Assembly (NCBI GenBank): GCA_032622095.1
Contig: CP136068.1
Location: 153,473,151-153,537,150, forward strand
Origin: Siphonodentalium dalli
Taxonomy: Eukaryota; Mollusca; Scaphopoda; Gadilida; Siphonodentaliidae
DNA length: 64,000 nt
Direction: 5' to 3'
In this document: in pieces, positions 1 through 13,191 of the stretch
Numbering within the stretch: position 1 is the stretch's first letter
How the letters are laid out: the number at the start of each line of letters is the position of its first letter
Program-made: the position numbers and the translations under genes
The notes under the pieces: model-generated
Told to the model about the DNA's origin: nothing
The model's input: only the letters and a program-made list of their open reading frames with translations
Database searches by the model: none

Positions 1-2782
1 GTTTTGAACACATCATGTTCAGATTTTGAACATGAGTGTTCGAAATATGTGAACGCTTGATGTGTTCCGAACACTGCAACAGCTTTTGAACACTTATATG
101 TGTTCAAACAACAAAATCTGAACACACGTGTTCACAAAATAACTAAATTTAAATACTAGCATTCTTCATATACACAAACACAAGGCTTCGCAAACGCGAG
201 ATCAAATTCAATATAAAATGGGTGATAAATTGTGAACAGTCTGTAGTCACACTTTAACAGTCTTAGTGCCATTCTTCTCCTGTGTACATCTAATACAAAT
301 TAACTGGCCCAATACTTTTGTGGTTATTAATGTATGATTACTGAGAACAAGCTGAAGCTATCGCTAATAATTTAAATATAATGTAACTGTTCCATACAGA
401 AGCATGTATATTTTATGAAATGCTGATGTAATTGTTGGGGAATAAGGTCATTCAACCTAATTAAAATGTGAGTATTATATAGGTAAATAACATTTAATAA
501 GACTGATAAGCTGATGAATCAATGGCACAACAGTCTATACGTTTACTTGAATAATACGTATATCCAAAAACATCCATGCCGTGTTGGTCATCATTGGCAA
601 CAGTATTAATTTCGCACGAAATCCAGTTGGCCGAATGAACATCCTGAACATCTGGAATATCCTTCAACCACTGAATTAATAACAAAAATGTCCGCCTTAC
701 ATCTCGGACAGTGCATCACAGTTACCATGTTTTAGGTAAGGCTAGACGTGAGGTTTATCATCTTAGGTCCAATTCTTTGAACTATCGGAATTAGTCACAC
801 ACATTAGTCCACAAATCTTTTAACATTGAATGTGCGATGTATTTCTGTGCCGGTTCCTGTTGAACTTTCTCGATTTTTGGCACCAGCTGACACCATGCAG
901 TAATGGCTTAACAGTCACTAGAATTTGTTGACGGTGGTAGCCAATATAGCAATAGACATTTCCACGGTCACATAATTTCTGGTAGTTCAGCTACACCCAA
1001 CGTGAGTAGTTTGTAGCATCCATACATGTTGTGCCCAAAGTGTCCGCAGATATTCGATCGATGCTCTATATGCAGCTCCTGAAAGAAAGAATAATTTAAT
1101 ATATTAGAATATTAGTTTTCCAATTCTGGATGCTATTAGGATGCGATCTTACCACCCAGCACCTTTTTCCGAGTTTCCCAGCTTTACAATCATATTATGA
1201 TATCCTGATATTAATACCGTACCAATTCAAAGACACCAGTCAACACCGCTTCCGAAATTACAAAACATTATTTCTTTCAGTGTTTGGCCGCACGCTAACA
1301 TCACCAATTAAAACGGTGGAACAGCACACGTTGACTAGTTTAGAAAATGTAATGGGCTATTTAGCAATGATCCATGTACGAATAACCGGCACATCAATAT
1401 ATTTTTATTGGAGATCTGCTAATATAATCAAATTTAATATATATGTGACACCAAATATTTCACAATGACCTCAAATGTTTTTGTTTTGTTTTTGCGAGAA
1501 AATTAACCGTGAGAATGCTTATGACAAAGTTCGCAGAAGTTTTAAACAGTACCTGCATGAATGAGACACTCACTTATTATCAAAAACTCTACCGATATCA
1601 GCATATTCCCCACTAATATCTGGACGGAATATCAAACAAAAAAATTAGAACAATTTCAACCACAATTGGGTGCGAAATGTCCAACTAATGTCTTCAACTG
1701 AATTGTCAAAATTTTAACTTTGCATGTTTTTAGATAAATATATACATAAACACATATGCTGATAATTATGATGATACATTGGATTACATATACCGGTACT
1801 TACCATGCGTATAGTGCAGGCTGTATTGATAAACTTGACCTTGTCTCTTGTCAGTAAAGACCCTATAAATACCAACTATGTTTCGAACCTTTAATCTAAC
1901 GCCAAAGAATGGCGCAACTGACTTGGTTCCATTAATGTGAAGGCTTTGTCCATCCATATACATTAAACTACACAGATATTCAAACCGAAATTAATTAATG
2001 CCAGTTGCGTGGAACGATATCATGTTTCAAAAGACGACGCTACCTGCTATTTTGCTAAGAGAACTCAATGCAGACAGTCCAGTGGGATCGCATGCCATTA
2101 GTTAAGCGTGAATGATTAATGACCATGCCCGTGGTCCCACATTGAACACATATGTTCAAGAGAAGCGAACACGGACTGAACGGCAGCGTTCAATACTGAA
2201 ATTAGTGTAAAACAAATAGCGTGGGATCGTATTTTATCGTGATTTTCTACACAAGTGATGAACCGGCAACATAAAAATATCGGTATCGATCAATATATGA
2301 ACACTATATATATTCACGGATATGTGATACGGATTTGACTGAATGGGACAATTTCCATTTGGGGAGGGATGTAATTTTATATCTGGGATTTGCAATTTAC
2401 AACTACCCCGCCCCTTCTCCCGTGTCGCCACCACGTCCCTGATATGTTTTCTACCGATCTCAAAACAAAACAAAACTCACCGTGAAGCAAAATAGACCAG
2501 CGCATCCGCATTTAGTTTCACAATTGTTCAAAATAGAAGTCACAAGACATCATTTTCACAAACGAGTATTCATTAATCCCGTAAGCATATACGATATATA
2601 TATATATATGAAGTAACTAAGTATACTAACACAAGCGGATCAACGTCGATGCAGGTTTGAACACTACCGTTCATAAATGAGTTTTCTGAACATATACGTT
2701 CAAAATTGAACACTTACTGTTCAGTAACTGAACACATCCGGGGCTGAACGCGTTCAAACCTGAACACTCTTATTTGCAGTGT
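1..2782. mobile_element. DNA-transposon-like element with GTTCA/TGAAC subterminal arrays (left end outside window)
   Basis: The first ~140 bases hold a dense array of GTTCA/TGAAC motifs in both orientations. A second small cluster lies at 2142-2190 and a third dense cluster at 2655-2775, ending in a terminus-like sequence (GAACACTCTTATTTGCAGTG) near 2782. Motif clusters near the ends are typical of DNA transposons whose transposase binds repeated sites. No transposase is recognisable in between; short ORFs at 494-685, 1130-1468 and 2234-2473 have no familiar motif. The matching left terminus would lie before base 1. The class is not determined. Confidence 0.45.
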
Positions 2783-2807
2783 ACACAATGGAGAAGTCTT
2801 ACCGAGT

Positions 2808-3650
2808 GTGCGTGAAACACATCCAGTCTCTCCCATCGCGTACTTCTATACGTGCATTTCCCTGAGCTTGCTTGGACTTCTGCCCCTTGAGAGACAAATT
2901 CACATCAAGAAACTTTCGTTGTTATGTATACTGATTTATTTATACCACAGGATCGCCAGGTTCCCCTCAGAATATTTCTTCAGAAGTTCTTCCAATTCAC
3001 TCTCTTCGCTCGCCGGACAACAGGGTTTGTTCCCGATATAATTGAACTGCTACAACTGTATATGGTCTACGAACTCATCTGGACTCATTCGTGGAAACTG
3101 GTAACTTCCCATCTAAGTGTTCGTGGAAACGTCTAATTCAGCTATCAGTTTGGGAAAGTTACGAGAGAGATTGGCTAGCTTCAGTTTCCGGAGACACAAA
3201 ACTGAAAACATTCCAGACGATACACTCAAATCCATCAGCAAGCTGGAATATATGGGTATTACTTAGAAAATTCCCTCATTATGGTGAAAAGTTGAAAAAT
3301 CTCGGACTCCTTTTGAACAAAACGACATACAAAAACAACCTTGTGTGTTACGCTTGTCAGAGGTGCTATGACAATGAACTTCTGCATGTGTTGCGCTACT
3401 GCACTTCCGATCACATCACTTGCATGAGGAATGGTTATTTCGACCACATACTTAACCACTATGGAATAGCAACGTACTTATATCTTGACACAATCAGTGA
3501 CTCTACACTATGTGCTTTTCTTCTTGGGTCAGAGGTCGTTAACCCTCCCGACGAAGTATTGCATCAAATGGAGGTTATTATTCTCGACTCATCAACTTAC
3601 CTGCTCACCATGTGTCGTTTTATTCGTGGGAACTCAATTTCATATTAGTG
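2808..3650 (+). pseudogene. Non-LTR retrotransposon (LINE) C-terminal remnant, frameshifted
   Basis: Translated pieces in three frames resemble the region after the reverse transcriptase of invertebrate LINEs. The stretch from 2850 reads LGLLPLERQIHIKKLSLL, matching the 'LGLLPIE..IHKR.L.L' segment common in such ORF2 proteins. The frame then shifts. The 3091-3648 ORF carries a C-x2-C...H...C pattern (CYACQRCYDNELLHVLRYC) like the zinc-binding tail downstream of the RT. No RT catalytic core is present. The frame changes show it is a dead fragment. The family (CR1-like or other) is not decided. Confidence 0.55.
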
Positions 3651-3899
3651 TAGATAGTATAATATATTGTCATAAATACTCGCCATATTATCGAATAGCA
3701 CTCGCATATCATAACTGCTACATTATAGACATGCACTCTCGCTCACACGCATATGGCTACATTAAAACATATACCGCAGCTCTGTGTTGGTGTGTTGTCA
3801 ACGACGTTGTTATAACCATGTACATGTATATATATTATATTGTCACCTTTCTGTATATACTAGCTCTTCTCCACATAGGAGGCATACAATAAATATATA

Positions 3900-5560
3900 T
3901 CTAATATAACCCTCTTATATTCCTTTGGTATAAAATTATGAGTCGTATTATTTTTCGCTCAGTTTTAAATTCGCACACCGATGGGTGCGCGAAAAATAGT
4001 ACAGCGCGAATTTAAATACGAGTAAGGTATACATGTATGTTCACATGTACTTGTTGATGATAGTTGTTTTACGGACGTTTATGAAATTTACTTATTTCGC
4101 ATGAACCCACATTGAAGGCATTGTGTCCCTTTAACTTCGTGATAATTTCCCGATCAGATTCTCATAGATGACATTGCTATCACACTTCCTGTATATCCCA
4201 GCGGGAGAAAACTGGTTTCAAGCTCTTCTCGCAGAAACAATACAACACCAAGTGGGAATATGTGTGTAGGTTACTGAACTGTCACATTTCTAGCGAGGAG
4301 TTAAAACCTGACAATTATTCGGACTAATGAACCCATGTGGAGATGATTTTCATGGTCATAAATGCTAACAGTTAGAAAGCCGTAAGTGTTTGATCGCGGT
4401 GATGTAATGAATTATCACCCAACGAAACCAGCCGACCAGAAGGTTTTCATTACCGAGAGTCGCTGAACTGGCAGATTCCAGACAAGAATAACCTTGTTTG
4501 GTGAAATTTTTATATATTCCTATGGAAAAAACACGAATGTTACAAGAACAGCGACATACATATATGATCTTTGAACATACATCAGATTAAACCTTGTATA
4601 CTATTGGGTTGTATTTGTCGCTTCCGGAATAAAAATTGATCAATAATACACAAACTACTTATTTACATGTACTAACTTACATGCGTCGGAACCAAACTTC
4701 ATTATATGGAATTATATGGAGAAAAAAAATCCATTATATGGAATGCTATGTATACTCCAGAACTTTGACCTGTATATAGCACATAAACCGCGGAATGGGG
4801 ACTGGATGGATGGATCAAATATGGTATAGCAACTCAGTGATCTCGCTTATCAAGAATTGACTATTTGTCCGTTTCTCTTGTTGAGAGGGAATGTGATCGG
4901 GATCAAGAGATTCAGCAACTTCGATTGAGTTGACACCCCGATGGTTTGACCGCGAGCCTTTCCACACACTTCACGAACACTCGCTATTGATTGTATTAGA
5001 TATCGCTAACCATGGGAACCTGTTAGCATATGTATAAGTCAGGTATTATTATCGGGCATGTAATTAAATCAGAATTAATCACAAAATATAACAAATATAA
5101 TAGAATATAAGATTCAAATTGTACCCGGGTGTCACATCTTGTTGTAGCCATTGGACAAGAACTCAGGGTTTATCAGTTTCTAAAAATCATAATTTTGATA
5201 TCGTGTTCTGCTATAGTAACTGTTATATATATAAGTTTAGTTGTACCAATGCATTTAGCCGTATCAAAAAATTATATTATGTGTTTAAATATATATTCAG
5301 TGTTCAATACCCCCAGTTATACTTAATGTCAGTGTTTACTAGACCCATAGAAGCATATACCAAATAATGCCATGCTATTATTTCAAGAAAAAAAAACATA
5401 GAATCATTGCTGTCCCTCCCAATCGTCGAAACTATAAACAAAAAATGGATAGAAAATTAAAAATCAAGCATGATATAGAGTCTCTCGTGTGGCATTACCC
5501 GTTCGAAACGTCATGTTATACCCTAAAGTCGATTTTAACCCTTTCTATGCAAATACCCAT
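3900..5560. other. Unassigned AT-rich intergenic DNA
   Basis: No conserved coding motif was seen. A small imperfect inverted repeat at about 3957-4022 pairs TTTAAATTCGC with GCGAATTTAAA. Short ORFs at 5119-5367 and 5367-5567 are low-complexity and unrecognised. The segment near 5537-5570 (TTAACCCTTTCTATGC...) resembles the left tip of the TTAA-type MITE family seen elsewhere in the window. Confidence 0.5.
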
Positions 5561-5914
5561 TGATTAGTAGTTCAGTATTAGTATAACACTGTGTGCACTA
5601 TTGTGATCCTACTTGTCAGAACCCTGGTCGAATCGGATTGTGTACCTTTAATACTAATACCTCTGACTAAAATACGTGCTCTGTTCTCAATTAAATTTTT
5701 TAATTTCATTCTGATGATTATATTGTGATATCAGACGTGTTAGAGATTATATCAAAATGAGATACATTATATAAATGCACATACATGCGTTGTAATATAA
5801 TATAATGTATATGAAATATATAGTACCCTTTATGCTTTCAGAGATGGTAATACTATAATATAGTAATAGATTCATTATATGTTGTCAAGTTAGTGGGGTT
5901 TTCTGGAAGTTCTC

Positions 5915-6003
5915 TGGAATTGGCCCCTTGCCCATGGTTGCTTCCGGTGCCAGTTGGTGCGATTCGTTTGATATTGTCCTCAAATTACATGATTTTATGT
6001 GTA
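5915..6003 (+). repeat. ~90-bp repeated segment, copy 1
   Basis: The sequence around CCCATGGTTGCTTCCGGTGC to TTGATATTGTCCTCAAATTA recurs at 6575-6668 in the same orientation with a few differences. Copy 1 is followed at about 6010 by AGGTAAGTGG, a good donor-like match. Its role is unknown. Confidence 0.6.
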
Positions 6004-6574
6004 ACCAATCAGGTAAGTGGGTGTCTGACCAGGTAACACGAGTTCCAGGATAAGTAACACCAAACCTAGCACACTAGAATGACAGAGACCAAGTCGGAGT
6101 AATGCACTGGCAGGTTGACCAAAGGCCTTTTTGTTAGTCAACAGAGGTTTTAGTAAGAAAAAAATGGCTTAAACATATTCGTTATATAAGTTTACCCATA
6201 TAATATTGGTGGTGCAAAAAAATGTAAATGGATATCAAGAATAATTTAGAGGAGAGTGTCTGCAAAGTATATGAAAGAAGGGGGAATATACTACGGTCAG
6301 GGTCCCAATCACATGCAGATATAGTGTGTTGAGCGGCTTAAAAGATTTTTGAAAAGTAATTTGGAACGTACAGATCGAAAGAAGATAATTAAAATCAAAG
6401 AATCCAAAACAAATTGTAAATTAAGGAAAAAGCTAAAAGACGTAAAGTTTGAAAAGTCAAAAGATAATATAAACCAATGGGATCTTCATCAGTTGCAAGT
6501 CGCTGACCTGTGTGACTCAGTGTGAGGCTGTGTCATATTAAGCATATGAACTGAAACTTTTCGGCCTTTACTCC

Positions 6575-6668
6575 ATGGAATGGCTCCTTGCCCATGCATG
6601 GTTGCTTCCGGTGCCAGTGATTGCGATTCCTTTGATATTGTCCTCAAATTATATGGCTTCACATGTAT
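6575..6668 (+). repeat. ~90-bp repeated segment, copy 2
   Basis: Same-orientation copy of the segment at 5915-6003, about 660 bp downstream. It carries an extra GCAT within the CCCATGCATGG part. The 104-codon ORF beginning here (6580-6894) has no recognisable domain and is probably chance. Confidence 0.6.
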
Positions 6669-6894
6669 AAATTCTGCACTGTTTTCGATTTTTTTGTGGG
6701 GATTAATAGTTGTAATGAATCTGGTGATAATCCATGGTTTATCATCCCCGCTATATATTAGCCCTCCGTGGGTGGTTATCGCCCTCTATATATGGTCGAG
6801 TTCCCCGCGGGCTAAAATGTTTAATATCGTACGTTTTCCAACCCTTCAGCACGACCACATCCGTTCATCTTATACTTGGGGTTATGTTGCGTAA

Positions 6895-7012
6895 GGTCGT
6901 TCCACACCGGGCGCGAGCGAGCGATTATAACGGCCGTTTTTTAACGTCCGTAGCAGTTCAAAGCGCGATTTTTATGTTCACACCGAAAGCAACTTAAACG
7001 CTTCGTCGCGCG
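6895..7012. other. Short CpG-rich patch
   Basis: Within AT-rich surroundings, this ~120-bp stretch is rich in CG dinucleotides (GGGCGCGAGCGAGCG, then CGCTTCGTCGCGCGCG). It could be a small promoter-like island or the end of a different repeat. No gene start could be tied to it. Confidence 0.3.
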
Positions 7013-7092
7013 CGATAGTCAGGTTATTATTCTGTGTGTACGCTAATTTCAGGGGATTCAGGTGGCTGCATGGGGGATACCCCCACCCCACA

Positions 7093-7873
7093 TGCACACT
7101 TATGACTAATGTGTAGGGTTTCTACACACAACGTGTAGCCCTGCTACACAACAATTATTCATTTTTTATCTTAAACATATTTTACACAATAAATGGGTCA
7201 ATTTTTACACATTTATACACACTGGTGTGCACAAAATCAACACCTGTCCCTTACACATTTTGTGTAAATTCTTACACATTTATATCGTAGACAAGAATGT
7301 AAAGTTCAGTATTCCGAACTGTGGGTATATAGTATTCATGGAAAATGGAGATTTATATGTTAAAACTTTCATGGCGTACAATGGTACGTTATATTTTGCT
7401 CTGTCATGTGTGAGTTCTCGTTTTAAATGAACAAACCATGGTCGTGGCGTGGTTGCACGTGATTAGTATTAACGTATTACAACAATCATATAAACAAGAG
7501 TAAGAGCAGTATTCTTCATGAAAGTTTTAACAAATATATCCTCATATATCATTAATACAATACTCAAAAGTCGGAATTCTGAATTACATTCCTTGTCTAC
7601 AATTTGTTTATTCTCGTCACTCAAAATTACATGGGTATTGAGAAAACATATACTCAAACAATATCGCCGTCATGTAGCAGACTATGAAACTGAAGGCACG
7701 CAATGCGCACGCTCTACGTTCTTACACAATTGTGTGTAATAAAATGTACACAGTATGTGTAGAGCGGCACTTGGTCAATGTATTTGTATGTAAAACTACA
7801 CATTGCTATGTGTATTAACCGGGTTGACACATTTGATGTGTAATCGTTTCCCCACATTAGTTATAAGAGTGCA
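7093..7873. mobile_element. Non-autonomous DNA element with TIRs and TGTGTA/TACACA subterminal arrays
   Basis: The left end TGCACACTTATGACTAATGT matches the reverse complement of the right end (TGCACTCTTATAACTAATGT) with two differences. Inside each end is a dense array of TGTGTA/TACACA motifs (7110-7290 and 7720-7850). The left flank has CCCACCC at 7083-7089 and the right flank CCCACCC at 7874-7880, a possible target duplication, though the left copy is offset by a few bases. ORFs inside (7227-7430, 7518-7739) show no transposase motif. Confidence 0.6.
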
Positions 7874-8140
7874 CCCACCCGGTAATACGCGATTATTATT
7901 AGTTGATGAATGCATTGTCTCATGTTTACCACAAAGTCTTTTGGAATGAACTAGCCTCGTTATATTCTTTATCATTTCCCCTGATTATACCAAAATATAA
8001 TTCACCAGCCAATGGAGCAGATTATACGGTCCATGATGTTAGTTCTTTATAAGGAATAAACTGAGTATAGTAATCTAAGGTGGAATTTCAGTCACGAAAA
8101 ATCACAAAAATAAATGGTTTAATTATTTGGTCATAGAGAC

Positions 8141-8230
8141 ATACAGTCATACAGACACACATGGCATACATACATACATACATACAGTCATACAGACACA
8201 CACAGTCATACAGACACACGTGTGACATAC
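8141..8230. repeat. CATACAGACACA-type simple repeat
   Basis: Several imperfect repeats of CATACAGACACACA and a CATA run are present. It is microsatellite-like DNA with no coding content. Confidence 0.7.
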
Positions 8231-9245
8231 AGCCACATATGGCGTTGTACTTAGATTATTAGCCTCTCGCTAAAGTCCTCCATTATCAGTGTGCCGTCAT
8301 CAAATAGAAAAAATACGGTCGTATCAACACCCTATTTGAGAGCCGTCCAATTATCTCGCTGGTTTGCAACACAGCGATAATTCGACGAAGCATAGGGTGC
8401 ATGGCGTGTAATAAACACAGAACGATACATGTGTAAATGGGTTTGTTGGTATACGGCACTTGTCTCATTACGGAACATTAGAAGTCGAGGCTACACCACT
8501 CATTGTATCCTCCGCGCTAACACTCGTGGCGTATCAACAAACCGATTAACACACTCGTAGTTCTGTATTTGTATATACTTTTGGATTTCTTGCAGACACG
8601 GTTCGGCGTTTTGAATGTCGTTCGCCCATGTAGTAAGCTACATAATGATCGCTATTGGCCAGGATCAGTCACACGTACGTGTAACTTGTACGTACCGTGT
8701 GTTACTATGGTGTTGTATGCTATGGATATGCATTTGGCGGAATAAAGTCATGTGATTTTACGGCGCCGATCCTACACGCTTTGTATCGGCCAGCGTCTGG
8801 TGAACATTGTATAGACAAGAAACACATAAGCAGAAATCGTAACGCCCTCAAGATCATATTATTTGCCATAAATATAATTTATAATATAAAATATATTGGT
8901 TATATGAATGCACCGCCTCAGAATTCCGTTAAAACAACTAATCCTTCAATTTATTACAAAATAACTACGGATTATTACTGCAAGTTTCTCATTCACCACA
9001 CCAGAAAGCTTATAAATGCGGAGGCAATTGTGTTCCCGCCAACAGTGCATGGCCCAGCCATTGTTCATACCTAAACATCGAAAGCGAATACACACCTCAC
9101 GAAAACCCGAAATGTGTTGTCATGCGAGATATCCCATCCCTATAGCTCAATTTGACACGGCCAGATTAGCCTTCCTACAATACCCTAAAACAATAAAGCT
9201 TCTCAAATAATCGGCACAGTCGAATACTGTAACTCTGCATGGAGC

Positions 9246-9655
9246 CCAAATCACAAATATCCGAAAGCACTGTGTTGGAGAAATACAAAGAAAAGCAACG
9301 AAACTAGAAGTTCGTCAAATCAATACTCTATGCTACCGAGACCGAATGATAAGACTCAATCTGATGTCCTTAAAATATGGAATATTTAGAGATCTAATCG
9401 AGGTATATAAACTGTTGAATGGTCATTACAATATCAATGCCTGTGACGTATTAGAAAGATATTCATCAGGAAGAACAAGAGGACATAATAACAAGCTACA
9501 GATGCCCATTGTTAACAAGGCCATAGGAAAATATTTCTTCACGCAGAGGTGGTAAATAGCTGGAACTCTCTGCCAGACTTCGCTGTTGAGGCTCCAACAC
9601 TCGATCAATTCAAAATATACATAGACTCATTCTTCTATTATATAAAATACGAGTT
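9246..9655 (+). pseudogene. LINE ORF2 C-terminal remnant
   Basis: Translation gives the familiar tail of CR1/Jockey-type ORF2 proteins: EIQRKATKL..., then LMSLKYGIFRDLIEVYKLLN, a TRGHN segment, and after a frame change VVNSWNSLP with APTLDQFK. The ORF at 9346-9555 covers the middle part. A frame break around 9550 and the lack of any RT core show a truncated, inactive copy. Family assignment is by pattern memory only. Confidence 0.65.
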
Positions 9656-9768
9656 CGACGACACGTATAATATGATAATGTGACTCACAAGTAAATATCG
9701 AATGACGATACATATATTTGTAAACAAGCATTGCAAATAATGTTATTGGGACGAAAAGTAGCAAGACT

Positions 9769-9800
<32 letters not shown>
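9769..9800. repeat. (ATG)n microsatellite
   Basis: About ten perfect ATG/GAT units lie just downstream of the LINE remnant, where a 3' simple-repeat tail would be found in some LINE families. Confidence 0.9.
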
Positions 9801-9929
9801 ATGATTGATAGAACAAACCACTATCATGCTGATCGTGTTGTTATTTGTTTATAATACGTATCAATTCACATATAGGCACCCGTTCCATCATTAAAATCAA
9901 CATATTTCGACCATTTTAGGGGATCTCCG

Positions 9930-10292
9930 CGAATTCGGAGACCTCCGCAAATAGACCTCCGCAAATAGGGACCTACTGCAAATTGTCACTTGTCACAACC
10001 GGAAAAAAAACCATTATCTATAAATAAAATGCCCAGCGAACCATAGCTATCTAGAATCTCTAGGACAGTATTCACCCGAGGGCGTTAATAATCTTCGGAT
10101 ATAGAGGAAGCGGGACAACTCTATTGTTTTATTGGACATGTTTAGCGGATAAAAGAACCGCGATGAATGTTACTTGCATGTTGTCATGATGTTGATGTCC
10201 GTTATGTTCCAATGAGTACAAGAAGCCACAACTGGCTTCAACCAGCGAGTATATACAAGAAGCCACAACTGGCTTCAGCCAAATTAAAAACA
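9930..10292. repeat. Short local duplications
   Basis: Repeated GACCTCCGCAAATAG units occur at about 9945-9985. A ~35-bp direct duplication around ACAAGAAGCCACAACTGGCT lies near 10217-10292. No gene is evident. Confidence 0.6.
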
Positions 10293-10761
10293 TTCACGCC
10301 TGCAAATCTCTTCGCTACACGTTTCGTAAAGATTGATGATGACACAAAACTTCTGAACGGATTGACCGTGTACATGTAGGTGTCATGGTCGCGTGAGTCA
10401 GGTGACTTTCGTTGTCAATGACAACACACGTATTAAGTTACACGTACTTGTGTCTGATCTGGCTAATAAAAGCTATAACACAACCTGCCTAATGTTTCGT
10501 TTCAGGAATTGAAGCTTATTTACTTTATTATGGAGGCATATAATTATAATCCTGTGCACAATATCCTAACATGGTAAACCAGAGAGAGACTTGCATATGA
10601 TTGTGGCGGGAATTTATGAACTGATTCCAATGTTCCAAACAGCAATGGGTAAAACGTCCTTTATGTCTGCCGAACATCAGGGAGGGAGTATAAAAAACGC
10701 CCTTTTTCGAGTGCCGGGTGTGGATATCATGGATATGTGCAAGAACGATGATGGCTTCGTA

Positions 10762-11242
10762 TATGTGACCCGCCATATCAAATCCAGTCGTAAATTCTCG
10801 TAATTCGGGATTTTTTTACCCTGTGCCAATGCATTCTCTTATATATGCGAGTCGACCATAGGTCGCCTCGCATATATACGAGAATGCATTGGCCTAACAA
10901 TTTTTTATCATTTTTTTAAAATAAATGTTTCTTACAATTTTTAGGACATAAACTAAAAAACATCCAATACCCTGCAGGGAGCCCCACACATATATAGAAG
11001 CATATAGAAGAGTGTCGTCTGCTCATGTTTGTCTGGGGCTCTGTATGGGTGAAATTATAACATTTTTAAAGAATACAAGAAAAAATATTAAAATTGTAAA
11101 AAATTGTTAGGCCAATGCATTCTCTTATATATGCGAGGCGACCTATGGTCGAATAGGTCGCCTCGCATATATAAGAGAATGCATTGGCACAGGGTAAAAA
11201 AAATCCCGACTTACGACTGGATTTGATATGGCGGGTCACATA
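10762..11242. mobile_element. Long-palindrome MITE carrying the CCCTGTGCCAATGCATTC hairpin module (long form)
   Basis: The outer inverted repeat is TATGTGACCCGCCATATCAA at 10762 and its complement ending at 11242. Inside it lie two hairpins built from CCCTGTGCCAATGCATTCTC and GGCACAGGG, each with an internal palindrome around the GCGAGTCGACC/GGTCGCCTCGC motif. The spacer contains GCTCATGTTTGTCTGGGGCT, shared in inverted orientation with the copy at 56036-56405. There is no coding capacity. Confidence 0.75.
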
Positions 11243-11244
11243 TT

Positions 11245-11348
11245 ACAGGTTCCCAGAACAAAAATTGACTCACCCCCAATAATACTTAATCCTCTATATA
11301 TTGAATAGTATTATTGGGGTGGGGTCAGTTATTGTTCTGGGTACCTGT
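11245..11348. mobile_element. ~104-bp inverted-repeat hairpin
   Basis: ACAGGTTCCCAGAACA at the left pairs with TGTTCTGGGTACCTGT at the right, and the arms continue through CCCCCAATAATAC / GTATTATTGGGG. It abuts the previous MITE. It is probably a very short MITE. Confidence 0.65.
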
Positions 11349-11399
11349 GTCGTATATATCAAGCGCGTGGACCGGGACGACTATCATAAAAGTGGAGAC

Positions 11400-11640
11400 T
11401 ATACCTAATCCATTATATACCAAATACTCATTGATGAGTAATTATCCCATATATAGTATATGTTCAGATAATAAGTTCAACAAACGACCATATTGTAACT
11501 TATTATCTGAACATTTATACCCACCAATAAATGGGGCTCATTCTGCACTTTTATCATCCCAAGATGAATAATAGACCATTCCAATGTATATACTTGTGTA
11601 ACTGATTGGGAGAATCCATTCAGTATAGAAAGGGTTAAAC
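11400..11640. mobile_element. TTAACCCTTTCTATACT-type MITE copy (right end intact)
   Basis: The right end GTATAGAAAGGGTTAA and internal blocks (CATTGATGAGTA, AGATAATAAGTTCAACAAAC, GAATAATAGACCATTCCAAT) recur near 45570-46020 and 55015-55722. The TTAA with adjacent CCCTTT tip suggests a piggyBac-like target preference. The left end is degraded. Confidence 0.55.
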
Positions 11641-12018
11641 GTTCAGAGCGATCATACTGAAAATTTAAATTTAATAGAAGTAACGCGTGTTGGACCGGTG
11701 TTTGATGGTGTAACAATTATAAAGATTCGAGTATCAAATTTCGAATTATTCTACCCCAGTGGTTCATTATAGCAGTAATCACATTGGTTCCCCACTAATG
11801 AATCGTCGTTGTCGAGGGGAGCTCAATGCTTCTTGGTTGAGTTATGCAAGGATCACAGAAGAACCGCTGTGATCGCACAAATCATTTGGGTTTGAATTGT
11901 TAATAATTGTGATATCATATAAAATCTAAATGTTCCATATGCATGGGCGCGGGGTCGAAAGGGCACGAGTTTCGTCGGCATTCAATGCAATTTCAGACAG
12001 GATCTTTTTGCGTGGTAT

Positions 12019-12299
12019 TTAACCCTTCCATTACTGGTGTTTCAAGCTCCTGAAATATTGCGAAAACCCTGTGCCAATGCATTCTCTTATACAACTTAGT
12101 CTTCGAAAGGGAGCCTTGCAATATATACGAGAATACATTGGCCTAATAATATTTACCTTGACCTGGTAAGCCAGTGCATTCTCTTATATGTGCGAGGCTC
12201 CCTATATATGGGAGACCCGCATATATATATATAAGAGAATACACTGGCACATGATCTTTAATGTTGCACCAGCCCAGCTCCCGTCATGAAAGGCTTTAA
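12019..12299. mobile_element. TTAA-flanked MITE with variant hairpin module
   Basis: It begins TTAACCCTTCCATTACTGG and ends near CATGAAAGGCTTTAA. It holds two hairpins of the CCCTGTGCCAATGCATTCTC type, the second in the form GCCAGTGCATTCTC...ACTGGCAC. The same arrangement recurs at 57501-57756. Confidence 0.6.
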
Positions 12300-13190
12300 T
12301 ACCAAGGTGCATGCTGGTCATCGAAGACAACTTGTTTGTCTCTCGAGTCACAATCTCTACGTAGAGATCATATTCCACCGTTCGAAACCTGAAAACTTTT
12401 TGATGTTGTGACGGGGAACTTATTACATTGATTAAACAAGTCAGGGAGGGGGGCTAAAACTAGGACCTCCATCTGTTGTGAAATACATTATTAAGGAACA
12501 GATATTAACTACGAAATATATCACCTGCATTGCCGTCAATATTATAAACTCCCCTAACAGAACATCAACAATATTCCAGGTTTTGAACTTGTGGAGTATG
12601 ATCTCTACGGGCGTAGACAGAGCAGAGTCTCATGACATGATATATAGAGTTTTCCATACCGGTAAATCTCCGCCAGTTAACACAACAACTGACTGGAAAA
12701 CGAAGGAACGCAAGCTCACATAAAGCTGGAAAGACGGACCAAGATTTTGACTGAATAATCAGCTGGAGTAATCCTAAAATAGCAAGTTTCCATGAGTAAT
12801 GAGCAAAGAAGAATAACACTATATGGACTAGGGTGGGAAATGATATAGCCACAATCATGTACAACTGAATAGAACAAAGAGCATTGGAATTAATCTCATT
12901 TAAATTGAAATGAACGATACAAATAAACATTATCCGGCAGTTTCTGTTATTTGTTTAATAAACAGTGCCAATGATACAAGATAAGATCAGATCTCATTCC
13001 ATACACAAGACACATTGGAGAGAATGACAGGCAGACGTGAGAAAGAGTGGCATAAGCTTTATATTGTTGTTAGTAAAAGAGATGACTTCTCAAAGTATAT
13101 TGCGGCATTAGGAATGTGAAAGAACAACACGTGTAACAGGGGTACATGTACTTACTTGACCCTTCAATTGGCAATGACAACGATCTGTCT
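12300..13190. other. Unassigned intergenic DNA
   Basis: Overlapping ORFs on both strands (12478-12723 plus, 12565-12930 minus) have no recognisable motif and look like chance. No repeat was recognised here. Confidence 0.4.
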
Positions 13191-13191
13191 A

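Noticed and set aside
12565-12930. 121-codon minus-strand ORF
   Set aside because: It overlaps another ORF on the opposite strand, has no recognisable motif and looks like chance.
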